In this document: piece after piece, positions 22,340-33,015 of the stretch | Layout: every line of letters starts with the position of its first letter | Position numbering within the stretch: position 1 is the first letter of the stretch | Assembly: GCA_037951105.1 (NCBI GenBank) | Contig: JBAMJV010001376.1 | Location: 124,001 to 188,000 of the forward strand | Length of the DNA: 64,000 nucleotides | Direction of reading: 5' to 3' | Source: Echinarachnius parma | Taxonomy: Eukaryota > Echinodermata > Echinoidea > Clypeasteroida > Echinarachniidae | Program-made: the position numbers and the translations under genes | The notes under the pieces: model-generated | What the model was told of the DNA's origin: nothing | The model's input: the letters and a program-made list of their open reading frames with translations, nothing else | The model's database searches: none

Positions 22340-24000
22340 GAATTTTTTTATTTTATGGGGCTCCTTTTTCAATCTGATGGGATATCACAAAATATGTAAC
22401 ATAATACCCCAGGTAATTTTAGGGGCTACCTACAGTGTACTGAATTTAGGGGGCTATTTTGAAAATTAGGGGGCAAAATCGCCCTCAGCCCTCATTTATT
22501 TCCTACCCTGAGTATGACCATTTACATGCCATCCACACAATTTCCTGGTCACACGGCGTACATAGGCAATGCATGTGTTGGCAGTCAATGGTCAAACACC
22601 AACCATGTATTGTATGCATTGCCTAGATGACAAGTTACAACAAAATGGTAATGTCTGTTTGGGTCGCACGAGGCCATGTGAAGCATGACTCAATCAGTAC
22701 AACAACAAATGTTTGTTTATTTACCAAATAACCATCATGTGTAACCTTGCAAACCAAGCGTGACAACAAATACACAGTGACAGGTACATGATGGTAGTGG
22801 TACGAGTTTACAACAACAAAAAATGCCCCTGAATCAAAAGGCTGAGATTCACCAAGACCGAGGCTAAGCTAAATTGCAGCCCTAAAGAATGCAATTATGA
22901 TTTTACAGTCCAATGTAATCCAATGTATTTCAGGGTTATTTTGATCTTAAATATTGTTCAGCGCATTTAATCATTTTTTTGGAAGAAATGCCAAAAAGAG
23001 CCCCCGAAAAATCCAATGCAAAGTTCAAAGCAAATGAAAATAATTGTTAAAACTTTATTTTCATGCAGGCAAGCTTGTTTTTAATTAAAGTAGCGCTCCC
23101 TCCCCCCTTGGGTTAGTGCAACTTGTCACATGCTTGCAGGGCGGATGTGGCATGCTATTGTTTTAGAACTAGATTTCATTCCATTGATAAGAGAGATAAG
23201 GGAATAAGATAAAAATTATGTTCAATTTTCTCATATTGTACGTATTCAGTGTTTCATGCCTGATCTAAAAATTCCCTTTAACAGGTGACAAAAAAAATAG
23301 AAGTGCTGAAAAGTTAAATGATAACATTTGCTGTAATAAAAAAAAAAAATGTATAAATGACAATGCTAATATCACTCCTGCACAGTACAGTGTCGTGCAT
23401 TAATGTTATTGATTTTCATCGGAGAACAGCTGGTATTGCCACCTAGTACTAAAGTAAGGCGTTGGTTCTAGGTGAAGTTTACTTTATTTTAAAATCAATT
23501 ATGCATATTTGGAACGAGTAAAAGTGGTGCACACTGAGTATTCCGATGTAATATTAAAAGCTATTTTGATTACAATATTCTTTATAATATACAATTTTAT
23601 TGTTGACTACTCTGAGGTGCATATATTGAAATTATAGGCACAAGGTCACATCATGGTTTTGAGATTACTGTGGGAGGGGTTGGGGATGGGGGATAATAGG
23701 AAAACGTAGTGAATAATCTTTAAGAATCCATGGTTAAATTTCTCTCTCTCTCACTCACTCAAACACTTCCATCAAGCAGAATCCAACTGCTACAAAAGAA
23801 TTATGTTGAGTTATTGTTGAATTATGTTGTGAATTTAAATTAATTTAAAATCGACAGCTAGCCTAGGGGTAATGACGGATGTGAAAGATGACATTATCTA
23901 CCACCGATAGCCATTATGCCAGATAGATCTAGGTTATCAATTTTAGTAATTGATTTTACCAAGAAGTGTGGGATTTCCTTTGTTTAATAAGTCAAGTGTA
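22340..24000. other. Non-coding DNA, no gene seen
   Basis: No supported exon on either strand. A repeat with agagcccccgaaaaatcc and aggcaagctt (about 22980-23080) is shared with 45030-45160 and 53763-53900. A TC/CA-rich tract lies at about 23742-23765. Confidence 0.5.
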
Positions 24001-24009
24001 ACATTGGCC

Positions 24010-24938
24010 TGATTTCTCTCTCTCAGTCTCTCTTTTTTCTTTTTCTTTTTTTCACATAGAGTACCTGAGAAGCTGAACATGTGTGACCGTGTGAATAATG
24101 ACAATTGAGAAAGATTGCAGCCTCTCTTTTTCTTTTTCTTTTTCTTTATCTCTTTTCCTTTCTTTTCACTAGTAAGTAGAATACCTGACTAGCTGTACAT
24201 GTGTGACTGTGTGAATAATGACAATTGAGAAAGATGCATGCAATCTCTCTTTTTCTGTTTCTTTATCTCTTTTTCTTTCTTTTCACTAGTAAGTAGAATA
24301 CCTGACTAGCTGTACATGTGTGACTGTGTGAATAATGACAATTGAGAAAGATGCATGCAATCTCTCTTTTTCTGTTTCTTTATCTCTTTTTCTTTCTTTT
24401 CACTAGTAAGTAGAATACCTGACTAGCTGTACATGTGTGACTGTGTGAATAATGACAATTGAGAAAGATGCATGCAATCTCTCTTTTTCTGTTTCTTTAT
24501 CTCTTTTTCTTTCTTTTCACTAGTAAGTAGAATACCTGACTAGCTGTACATGTGTGACTGTGTGAATAATGACAATTGAGAAAGATGCATGCAATCTCTC
24601 TTTTTCTGTTTCTTTATCTCTTTTTCTTTCTTTTCACTAGTAAGTAGAATACCTGACTAGCTGTACATGTGTGACTGTGTGAATAATGACAATTGAGAAA
24701 GATGCATGCAATCTCTCTTTTTCTGTTTCTTTATCTCTTTTTCTTTCTTTTCACTAGTAAGTAGAATACCTGACTAGCTGTACATGTGTGACTGTGTGAA
24801 TAATGACAATTGAGAAAGATGCATGCAGTCTCTCTTTTTCTTTTTCTTTATCTCTTTTTCTTTCTTTTCACTAGTAAGTAGAGTACCTGACTAGCTGTAC
24901 ATGTGTGACTGTGTGAATAATGAAAACTGAGAAAGATG
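24010..24938. repeat. 117-bp minisatellite, about 7 copies
   Basis: actagtaagtagaat recurs at 24168, 24285, 24402, 24519, 24636, 24753 and, as actagtaagtagagt, at 24870: an exact 117-bp period, with a diverged half unit before. Each unit has a long pyrimidine run ending ttttcactag, then cctgactagctgtacatgtgtgactgtgtgaataatgac. More diverged single copies follow at about 25085, 26275, 27010 and 27205, the last just upstream of the SLC45A ATG. Confidence 0.95.
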
Positions 24939-25256
24939 ACAAAATTTTGTCAATATCTACCTTCCAATCGCCAGATGCTACATGTATATATCTATTTCTA
25001 GGTTAACGTTCGTTTGTATTAATTTTTTTTACCAGTTTGGAATTTTGTGTGTGCAATTTTCTGCTGAATATTCCACTCACTCCCTTCTTCTCTTTATTTT
25101 TCACTATGTCAGATAGAACCTGACTACTTGTACATGGTACTTCTAGAAGTGTAACTGTGTCATTAACAATCATCAACCGTACCGAGAGTGATGATAACGT
25201 TTACCTCCCAATAACCAGATGGTGTATCTAGGTAAACATTTCAAGTATGGATTTTT

Positions 25257-26226
25257 ATGCCTCCGCCAACGAAGTGGCCGGAGGCATTATGTTTTCGGGT
25301 TGTCCGTCCGTCCGTCCGTACGTACGTCTGTACGTACGTCCGTCCGTCCGTCCATCCGTACGTCCCGTTTTCGTTCTCGCGATATCTCAAGAACCGGTTG
25401 ACTGATCAATTTCAAACTTGGTATGAGGGTACATATTGGGGTGACAATGATCTGATTAGATTTTAGGGGTCATGGGGTCAAAGGTCAAGGTCACAGGACT
25501 CAATATATATGCAAAAATGCCTCGTTCTCGCGATATCTCAAGAACCGATTGACGGATCAACTTCAAACTTGGCTTGAGTGTACATATTGGGGTGACAATG
25601 ATCTGATTAGATTTTGGTGTTCATGAGATCAAAGGTCAAGGTCACAGGACTCAATATATGTGCAAAAATGCCTTGTTCTCGCGATATCTCAAGAACCGGT
25701 TAACATATCAATTTCAAACTTGGTAATTGGTATGAGTGTACATATTGGGGTGGCAATGATCTGGTTAGATTTTGGGTTCATGAGGTCAAAGGTCAAGGTC
25801 ACAGGACTCAATATATGTGCAAAAATGCCTCGTTCTCGCGATATCTCAAGAACCGGTTGACGGATCAATTTCAAACTTGGTATGAGTGTACACATCGGGG
25901 TAGCAATGATCAGATTATATTTTGGGGTCATGAGGTCAAAGGTCAAGGTCACAGGACTCAATATATATAATATGCAAAAATGGCTTGTAATGGCAACATT
26001 TCAATCACTGAATGTTAGATTTCAATCAAACTTGGTACCTGAATGTTTCTTAGGGAGCCAATGTAGCCATCAAAGTTGGGGTCATATGGTCAAGGTCACA
26101 GGACTCAAAATATATGAAAAATAAACAAAAATTAATTCAGTGCACGTTAATTTGGGCTTGATATTGAAATCGCGTGATAGCGGAGGCATAATTTTCGACT
26201 GCGCGCAGTCGAAGATCCATCTAGTT
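25257..26226. repeat. ~970-bp interspersed element with ~150-bp tandem core and nuclear-receptor half-sites
   Basis: Bounded by tgcctccgcc at 25257 and gcggaggcat at 26180-26189, inverted to one another. It starts with a (GTCC/GTAC)n run, then four to five ~150-bp units (cgcgatatctcaagaaccgg ... caatatatgtgcaaaaatgcc). Each unit carries aggtcaaaggtcaaggtca or a near match (25475, 25626, 25783, 25933; partial at about 26086), i.e. AGGTCA half-sites spaced by one and zero bases. No coding potential. Confidence 0.85.
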
Positions 26227-26331
26227 TAGTGTGGAATTTATTCTTTGGTATGTTGTTGCTGAATTTTTCACTCTCTTTTCCCTTAGTTTTTCAACTTAAA
26301 GGCAGTAACCCGACTATGTGAGGATCGAAAG

Positions 26332-26559
26332 CCCTCCGCACACATAGCCGACTCGACCCGATCCGACTGGTTTTCAGCTGGTTCAGCTAATCAGCTCAGT
26401 ATACGTTGCCTCGGGACTCCTGTTTTGCCTGTCAAGAGCCAGTCGGAGATCATTCGAGGCCGATTCAACATGTTGAATCGGCTCTGACTGAGCAAAACCG
26501 ACTCTAGTCTGACTGAGGACCAGTCGGATCCGATTGAGTCAGCTCTGTGTGCGGTGGGC
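26332..26559. mobile_element. Family C MITE, copy 2
   Basis: gccctccgcacacatagccg ... ggctctgactgagc ... cagctctgtgtgcggtgggc: inverted ends and interior match 6308-6524. It interrupts one of the diverged cccgact...gtgtgacc repeat units (left part about 26272-26331, right part from 26568). Confidence 0.8.
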
Positions 26560-26716
26560 ATTAACAGTGTGACCTTGACACCTTGTCATTGACAAGTTTC
26601 TAAGGACTTTTAATCAGCAATTAATAGACAGGGATCAATGATAATGTCTACCTCCCATTACCCAGATGGTATATCTAGGTTAACCGTGGAGAGTTCTTTG
26701 TTCTTAGTTGCTGAAT

Positions 26717-27000
26717 ATTTAAAGGGATCTTGTAACATTGTCCATATCCACAAAACTTACTTAGAACTCTAGTGGTGTTCTCATACCTTGTTGTATTTGT
26801 AATAACCAATAGAAGCATGGAACAGGTTTTGGTTTTCCAAATTTCCCTGTTGTTGAAAGAAGGGTTTTAATTTTTAATTATCTACTGGAAAGTTATAACT
26901 GTGTACAAAGTCAGTGCAATGAGTTAGCGAATATCACTGCACTTTTGCTCATTACTTGGTCACTACATATGCACATTTGATCAACCATTCAGCACTTTTT
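26717..27000. mobile_element. Family A MITE, copy 2
   Basis: Begins tttaaagggatcttgtaac and shares ctagtggtgttctcataccttgttgtatttg, the Trp-less AT interior and gtgcaatgagttagcg with 29160-29567 and 940-1160. The right end is not preserved. Confidence 0.6.
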
Positions 27001-27215
27001 TGTTCCCTTTCTTTTGTTCACTTCGGGCAGTACCCGACTGCATGTACACGTCTAGAGGTGTGACCATGTGATTTATATCGTCAGCTTGGATCTAACCATA
27101 CTAACAATTCTTGGAAACGCACGTGTGTTTCATAATTAATTAAATAATGAATTAAATAATTGTACATTGCTGTCTCGATGATAATTTTCTCTCTTCACCC
27201 TTCTTTTCTACTGCA

Positions 27216-27696
27216 GACGGCACCCGACTTTCTGTCCACACCTTTTCTGGTGTGTTCGTGTGAATGACGAGAAAACATGAGCATGATAAACGTTAGCCAA
27301 CTCCGCATCACTTCATTTCGAGCGTCCTCGGGTGGAAGTTTTATAATTCTACGGAATAGCGTGAGACCAACAGCTTGTGAAATTGATGATGGTTTGGGAG
27401 ATCATTATGGAAGCGAGGTTCAGGAAATTATTTTTCAAACTTGAGAATTGGACAAGAACTAGGGTGGTGCATGAGCATGTTCTGGAAAAATTGACAAATT
27501 GAAATTTGAGGCTAAAGATCTTGTCTCATTTCTTTCTGAAATAATCATAGAAATGATGAAATATTGAAGAAAAATAAAAAAGCTAACAAGTAAAACTTCT
27601 GGCTTGTCCAAAGAAAAAAGGAAGGAAGAATTAGTTACTCATTATACATTAATTATACATTCTTTGACTGAAATAAATATTTAATTAACCAACAAA
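27216..27696 (+). other. Probable 5' UTR of the SLC45A gene
   Basis: A pyrimidine-rich tract ending ctactgcag (27207-27215) is a good 3' splice site. No donor consensus that stands out follows before the ATG at 27697. The first bases (cggcacccgactttctgtccacacc ... gtgtgaatgac) are a diverged copy of the 117-bp minisatellite unit. Upstream ATGs occur in this stretch, for example 27277. Confidence 0.4.
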
Positions 27697-30600
27697 ATGG
27701 GAGCGTTACAACCCTCATCCAGGGAGAGTTCCATCTTCAGCTACCGTTACCTAGCAACTGTCAACTTGATCACCATGGGCAACGAGCTGTGCACGTCCGC
27801 AGCGTTCGGCTACCTTCCTCCTCTCCTCCTGGAAGCGGGGTTCTCAGAGAGCGGGATGAGTAGCATCATGGCAATGGGGCCGTTCCTCGCGCTGTTCTTC
27901 CTCCCCGTGATGGGAACGGCCAGCGATCGCTGTCGCAGCCGCTACGGACGTCGTCGCCCCTTCATGTTCTTCCTCTCACTCGGGATCATCACTGCCCTCA
28001 TCCTTATCCCGAACGTTCGGACCATCACAGCTGCCCTCGGCAACCTCACCGATTATCTGCCGTTCAAGGATTTCCACTTGGTGCTTCTAGCATCGAGCGT
28101 GATCCTCCTGGACATCTGCTCGCAGGTGTCGTACACCCCCATCGAGTCGTTGCTCTCAGATCCGTGTAACTCAGAGTTCCAGCGGAACCGCAGCTTTGGC
28201 ATCTTCTCCCTGATGATGTCGCTGGGAGCCTGTCTCGGATACTGGGTGATGTCGATAAATTGGAATGACACAAAGATTGGAGAGTACTTTGGCGGCCAGC
28301 AGAGAACCTTGTTTGTTATCCTTCTTGTCTTTTTTACCGCGACGATGCTTATTTCGCTGCTTGTTGCGCACGACCCGCCGTTAGACAGTTTAGGCACTGG
28401 TGGTGACGAATTAAAACTTGCGAACAGCAACCACAATCATAACGTGGTCTCATTGATACCTCAAGTGCAATCAATAAATGACGGTACTATACAGTCAACA
28501 CACATAGCCATCCCCCAGGAAGCGAAACCCACGATGACATCGATGTCCGTCCCGCCATCGATGACAAGACTAACTCCTACGATGCAGCTGAACTGCAAAT
28601 CCTTTTTATCATGCTTCATGCCTAGAATTATCCTCGGGCCGCTTACTGACACGGTGAAAGGTATTAGGACTATGCCAAAGGAAATGTGGACCCTGTGGCT
28701 AGCGCATCTAATGACGTGTACTGCAGTGATGGGGTTCCGTCTCTACTTCACCGACTATGTCGGGGCATCCATCTTCCATGGGAATCCAGAGTCACCCCCG
28801 GGGTCGCACAGCCGGATAGCCTACGAGGACGGTGAGAATTTTTAATTTTTTTTTTTAGAGTGTACGGTAGCTAATTGATCTAGCCTATGTACATACTGAT
28901 GCCCTTTTTAAAATACCTAGCTGCCATTTTCAATTCAACAATTTTTCCTGATGCCTTTTTGCTGGGAAAATATTTATTTCAAGTATGAGATGCCTCAAGT
29001 TGCCACTTGGAATTAATTTTGTAATATTTTGAATTGGATGAACATTTGAAAGTACAAATCAGCAAAGTGTAAAACACCCTGATAAAATTCCCCCTGGTAA
29101 AATTTCAGGTCCAAATTGCCATTGGCAGGTCCCCTTTTTGTCAGGACTGACTAATGTTGCTCATCCAGCAGAGCTAATCCACAAAGCTACATGTAGAACT
29201 CTAGCTAGCAGTTCTCACATAACTTGTTGTATTTGTATTACCAATAGAAGCATGGACCAAGTTTTTTTTCTTCACCATATTAATCTTTTGTTATAAATAT
29301 ATTTCTGATCAAAGTGTTTGAATTTTATAGTCTCCCTTGGAGACTTTCACTGTATGCAAAGTTAGTGCAACTTTGCATTTTTGCTTATTGCGTGGTCATA
29401 TAAAGACGGTATAATTCATGGTCATATGGCATTCATTTAACATTCATGGAATTTTCACACATCACTCAGTGGACATATATGATATCAGATCACAGAATTA
29501 CACATTGAATATTAACAGTTTGTTTTTGCGCATTTCAACAAAGTTACTAAGATCCCTTTAAACATTTGTTTAATTCTCACAGGAGTCCGGATGGGCAGCT
29601 TCGGCCTGTTCCTCCACAGTATCTGCTCGGCTCTGTTCTCACTCATCATAGGGGCTGTAATGTCAACCTGGGGATCAGTCCACGCATACCTGTTTGGCAT
29701 GAGCTTGTTCACATCCGCTACATTCCTCATGCTCTTCTTCGACAACGTTGCGTTCACGCTGATTCTGGCAATGTTCACGGGTTTTGCCAATGCCACTATC
29801 ACCACTGTGCCCTACACAGTGCTTACTGGGTATCATCAAAGAAAAGAAGTGAGTTTGAAACTTGAAGTTGCAATTACTTTGATTTAAAATGCGCTATAAA
29901 CGGTGTGTCGACACTAGAACAAATATACACGATCATGTTCACATCCACTACATACATTCCTCATGCTCTTCTTCGACAAGAGTGAAAAACTTAAGTGAGT
30001 GAAAAACTTAAGAAGTGAGTGAAAAACTTAAGAAGTGAGTGAAAAACTTAAGAAGTGAGTGAAAAACTTAAGAAGTGAGTGAAAAACTTAAGAAGTGAGT
30101 GAAAAACTTAAGAAGTGAGTGAAAAACTTAAGAAGTGAGTAGAAATCTTGAAGTTTTGATTAAAAGCAAAATTTTAAATGAGCTATATAGTGGTGTCTAT
30201 GTTTGGAACACAAATATACATCTTCCTTGATCATGTTCACATCCGCTACATTCACTTGCGTTCTAACATTGCATTCACACTGGTGTTCACATCACTACGT
30301 TCACTGGGTTTGCCAATGCCACTATCACCACTGTGACCTACACAGTGCTTACTGGGTATCACCAAAGAAAAGAGGCGAGTACAAACGTTTAAAAAGTGAA
30401 AAGAAAACTGAAAAGGAGAGTGGAAATCTTGAAGTTGCGATTCACAATGTCTAAATCAGCATAAATATACATTTGCCATAATCATGTTCACATCCGCTAC
30501 ATTCACTTGCGTTCTAACATTGCATTCACACTGGTGTTCACATCACAACGTTCACTGGGTTTGCCAATGCTACTATCACCACTGAGCCCTACACAGTGCT

Positions 30601-31054
30601 AACTGGGTATCATCAAAGAAAAGAGGCGAGTACAAACGCTTAAAAAGTGATTAGAAAACTAATGAAGTGAGTGGAATTCTTCAAGTGAGCTATAGTGGTG
30701 TCTTAATCAGCATTTTCCTCCTCAAAGCGGCTCAAACTTGCTCTTAGTATCTAGCGTTAAACCTACAGGACAAAAATAAATCAATGTAATATTCATTTTA
30801 TCTATAATATTTACATGTTTTTTCTTTGCTTTTTTTTGCAGTTGTACTTTCAAGAAGGAAACACATCAGATGACAGTCTCCACGGTAACGGGGCTGACAT
30901 AGCTCTACTCGACACCGCGTACATTCTGTCCGAGGTCATCTCTTCGTTCGCGTTCGGTGTCATCGTGGATTTGACGAAAATGACGGGCGCTTACATCATG
31001 TGTTCTTTCATATGTGGCCTTACTAGCTGTTTTCTGGTGCTACGAATCAAGTAA
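27697..31054 (+). CDS. SLC45A3: SLC45A3-like MFS transporter (prostein-type), complete CDS, 3 exons
   Basis: Exons 27697-28831, 29583-29848 and 30842-31054 join in frame to 537 codons plus TAA. The N-terminus ELCTSAAFGYLPPLLLEAG is TM1 of the SLC45 group. GTASDRCRSRYGRRRPF (about residues 68-84) is the family form of the MFS loop 2-3 signature (D-x-x-G-R-R). The first half has six membrane segments, then a long Ser/Thr/Asn-rich cytosolic loop (about 228-300), then the second half; exon 2 starts GVRMGSFGLFLHSI, strongly SLC45A3-like, and exon 3 holds the last two segments. Length is close to vertebrate SLC45A3. SLC45 proteins are linked to proton-coupled sugar transport; substrate here is not shown. 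The start is the first ATG in frame before TM1. Intron 2 holds relic copies of exon 2. SLC45A2/A4 membership is less likely. Confidence 0.88.
29160..29567. mobile_element. Family A MITE, copy 3, abutting SLC45A exon 2
   Basis: Shares cttgttgtatttgtattaccaatagaagcatgg and the terminus gttactaagatcccttta (ending about 29567) with the copies at 26717 and 940. Only about 15 bp separate its right end from the exon 2 acceptor AG (29581-29582). Confidence 0.6.
29934..29984 (+). pseudogene. Relic fragment of SLC45A exon 2
   Basis: catgttcacatccactacatacattcctcatgctcttcttcgacaa repeats the exon 2 segment at about 29707-29748 (ttgttcacatccgctacattcctcatgctcttcttcgacaa). No usable splice sites. Confidence 0.75.
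29985..30145. repeat. 20-bp satellite made of splice-donor copies
   Basis: The unit gtgagtgaaaaacttaagaa is repeated about eight times with near identity. It resembles the start of intron 2 itself (gaa|gtgagtttgaaacttgaag), so the array appears to have grown from the exon 2 donor. Every unit restores GAA|GTGAGT. Confidence 0.92.
30228..30380 (+). pseudogene. Duplicate of SLC45A exon 2 tail, copy 2
   Basis: gttcacatccgctacattcac ... gccactatcaccactgtgacctacacagtgcttactgggtatcaccaaagaaaagag matches the end of exon 2, with an internal rearrangement. The donor position reads gcgagt instead of gtgagt. There is no acceptor in frame; likely non-functional. Confidence 0.85.
30483..30635 (+). pseudogene. 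Duplicate of SLC45A exon 2 tail, copy 3
   Basis: Very similar to 30228-30380, including the internal rearrangement and the gcgagt donor, so one relic was copied from the other after it diverged from exon 2. Confidence 0.85.
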
Positions 31055-31080
31055 TTCTAGTCATTTTATGTGCAACCTGA

Positions 31081-31086
31081 AATAAA
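31081..31086 (+). terminator. Candidate polyadenylation signal AATAAA of the SLC45A gene
   Basis: AATAAA lies 27 bp after the stop codon. A second AATAAA at about 31645 would give a longer 3' UTR. Which is used is not visible. Confidence 0.35.
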
Positions 31087-31099
31087 GTACATTATTTGT

Positions 31100-32900
31100 C
31101 GTCTATTTATTTAATTTATTACCAAATGGATATATTTATGGATATTTCAGCTGTTTCTGAACCAATTTTCATTGATCAAACAAAGTTTTTTTCATCTTTA
31201 AGATCACATACTTCTCAAATATCACACATAGTTTTTTATTACCTCACAAATTTGTATTTATTGAATTGTCTTTTTAACCCAAACTGTACTAAACCTTAAA
31301 TACAAATCAAAGAGTGTTAGATTAGTTTAGCTGTAATATTTATTTTTGGGCTACAATTCTTACAGTATCTGAGGAAAAACAGTATTTGTATGTTAACTAT
31401 GTTCCAAAAGTTTTTAAATTACAAATTAAAGAGTGTGAGTATATAAATTATGTTTATTTATCTTGTTGCTACTATATGTATGCTGCTTTCTTGGGCTGCA
31501 AATAATGTTGGAAATATTCAAAGAGGAAAACAAAATCATTGAAATGTGATAAATTATTTTACTAAAATGAATGATATATTAATTGTGTGCCTGTTTGTTT
31601 TGGGGCTTGAGAGTTGTTATTCTTGTACTTTAACAAATAAATGTACTTACGTTAGAAAGTACATGTAGTTAGAAATTGGTTTATCAAATGAAATGTGTCT
31701 TCCAACATTTAAAAGCTATTACAGGCTCTCAACCAAGTCTACTTTTTTCCAACTTTTTTTGTCTTAACAATTCCCTTTTTTTTGGGGGGGGGGGGGGCAA
31801 AGCTATGATGCAGGTATTTTTATGCAAGTTCTAAACAAATTCCCTTATTTAAAAAATCTTGTATAGATAGATCTATAGTGTTATTCTTGTGCTAGTGATC
31901 AAAACGGCATTAATTTTAATTCAGTGCCTTATGAGACTTTCCAGCATTAAGTATCAAGTATCAAGATATTGTAGAAAAACACCACACACAAAACAAAATT
32001 ATCTTTCCATATTTAATGTACTTTACAAATTTGATCATAATCAATCTTAACCTACAATGTATGTGCCATTTCATTTCCATATTTACTGTACTTTACAAAT
32101 TTGATCATAATCAATCTTAATCTACAATGTATGTGCCATTTCATTGCTTGTGTGTGGTTAATATAGTATTTTATGTTTTGTTTTTAGTAGACTATTTTTG
32201 CCAGTTCTCTTTCCTGATAACAAAGTTTCCACTTTGGGATTTACATTCCAACTTTTTCTCATTAAAAAAATGTTAAAAAGTATATTTCATCAGTAATGTG
32301 TTCAACTTATGCTAGATGTGCTTGCTTTAACCCTTTTACCATGGCAATAGATATACTGCTTCAATAGCTATATACGAGATTATTTTACGGACCGGTCGAG
32401 TTACCCCACTGGGCGTGCACAAAAGAACCGATCGATATCTGGTTGACCATGGCATTGTATTCGCTTCTATTCAACCTAGCGTGAGTTCGCTGGTCAAGTA
32501 GTTCACACAATAGAGGCGATCGATATGCATAGTATAGGGTCAGCGAAGTGAAATTCTATGCGAAAACTATGATTCTGGCTTGTATGGGCTTGTATACGAA
32601 TATCCTGAAATTAGACTTGTGTATTACCATGATAAAATGGTAATAAAACAATAATCACGCAACTAGAGTCGGGGAAACTTGATATACATGTAGCCAAGGG
32701 TTCAATCTTTGTATTCAGCTAAATTATATTGTACTTACAAGATGCATACATGTATGTTTATGCAATTAATATAGCCCTTGCTCGGAACCGAGAAATCTCG
32801 GTTCCCGTATATGAGTAGGCGCAACGGGGACCGAGAATTCTCGGTCCCCGTAGTGATCGGGTTAATATCTAAAATAACTGCTCTTGATAGATTCTAATCT
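31100..32900. other. Intergenic DNA
   Basis: AT-rich, no supported exon. Holds a G14 run at about 31784-31797, a ~70-bp direct duplication (ccatatttaatgtactttac... at about 32008 and ccatatttactgtactttac... at about 32077), and two hairpins around 32775-32850 (gaaccgagaaatctcggttc; ggaccgagaattctcggtcc). Confidence 0.5.
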
Positions 32901-33015
32901 TGGTTTTTCACGGAGATCATTATATTTTGCCTGATGAAATTGAATTGATTAAACCTTAGTAGCAGATCCCCTTTTCTCTGGGAAGAGAGGCTGTGCGCAT
33001 TTATCCCCTTTCCAA

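Noticed and set aside
24168-24938. CRISPR-like array of regular repeats
   Set aside because: The whole 117-bp unit is conserved with no unique spacers, in a eukaryotic genome; it is a minisatellite. The same applies to 34313-34935 and 29985-30145.
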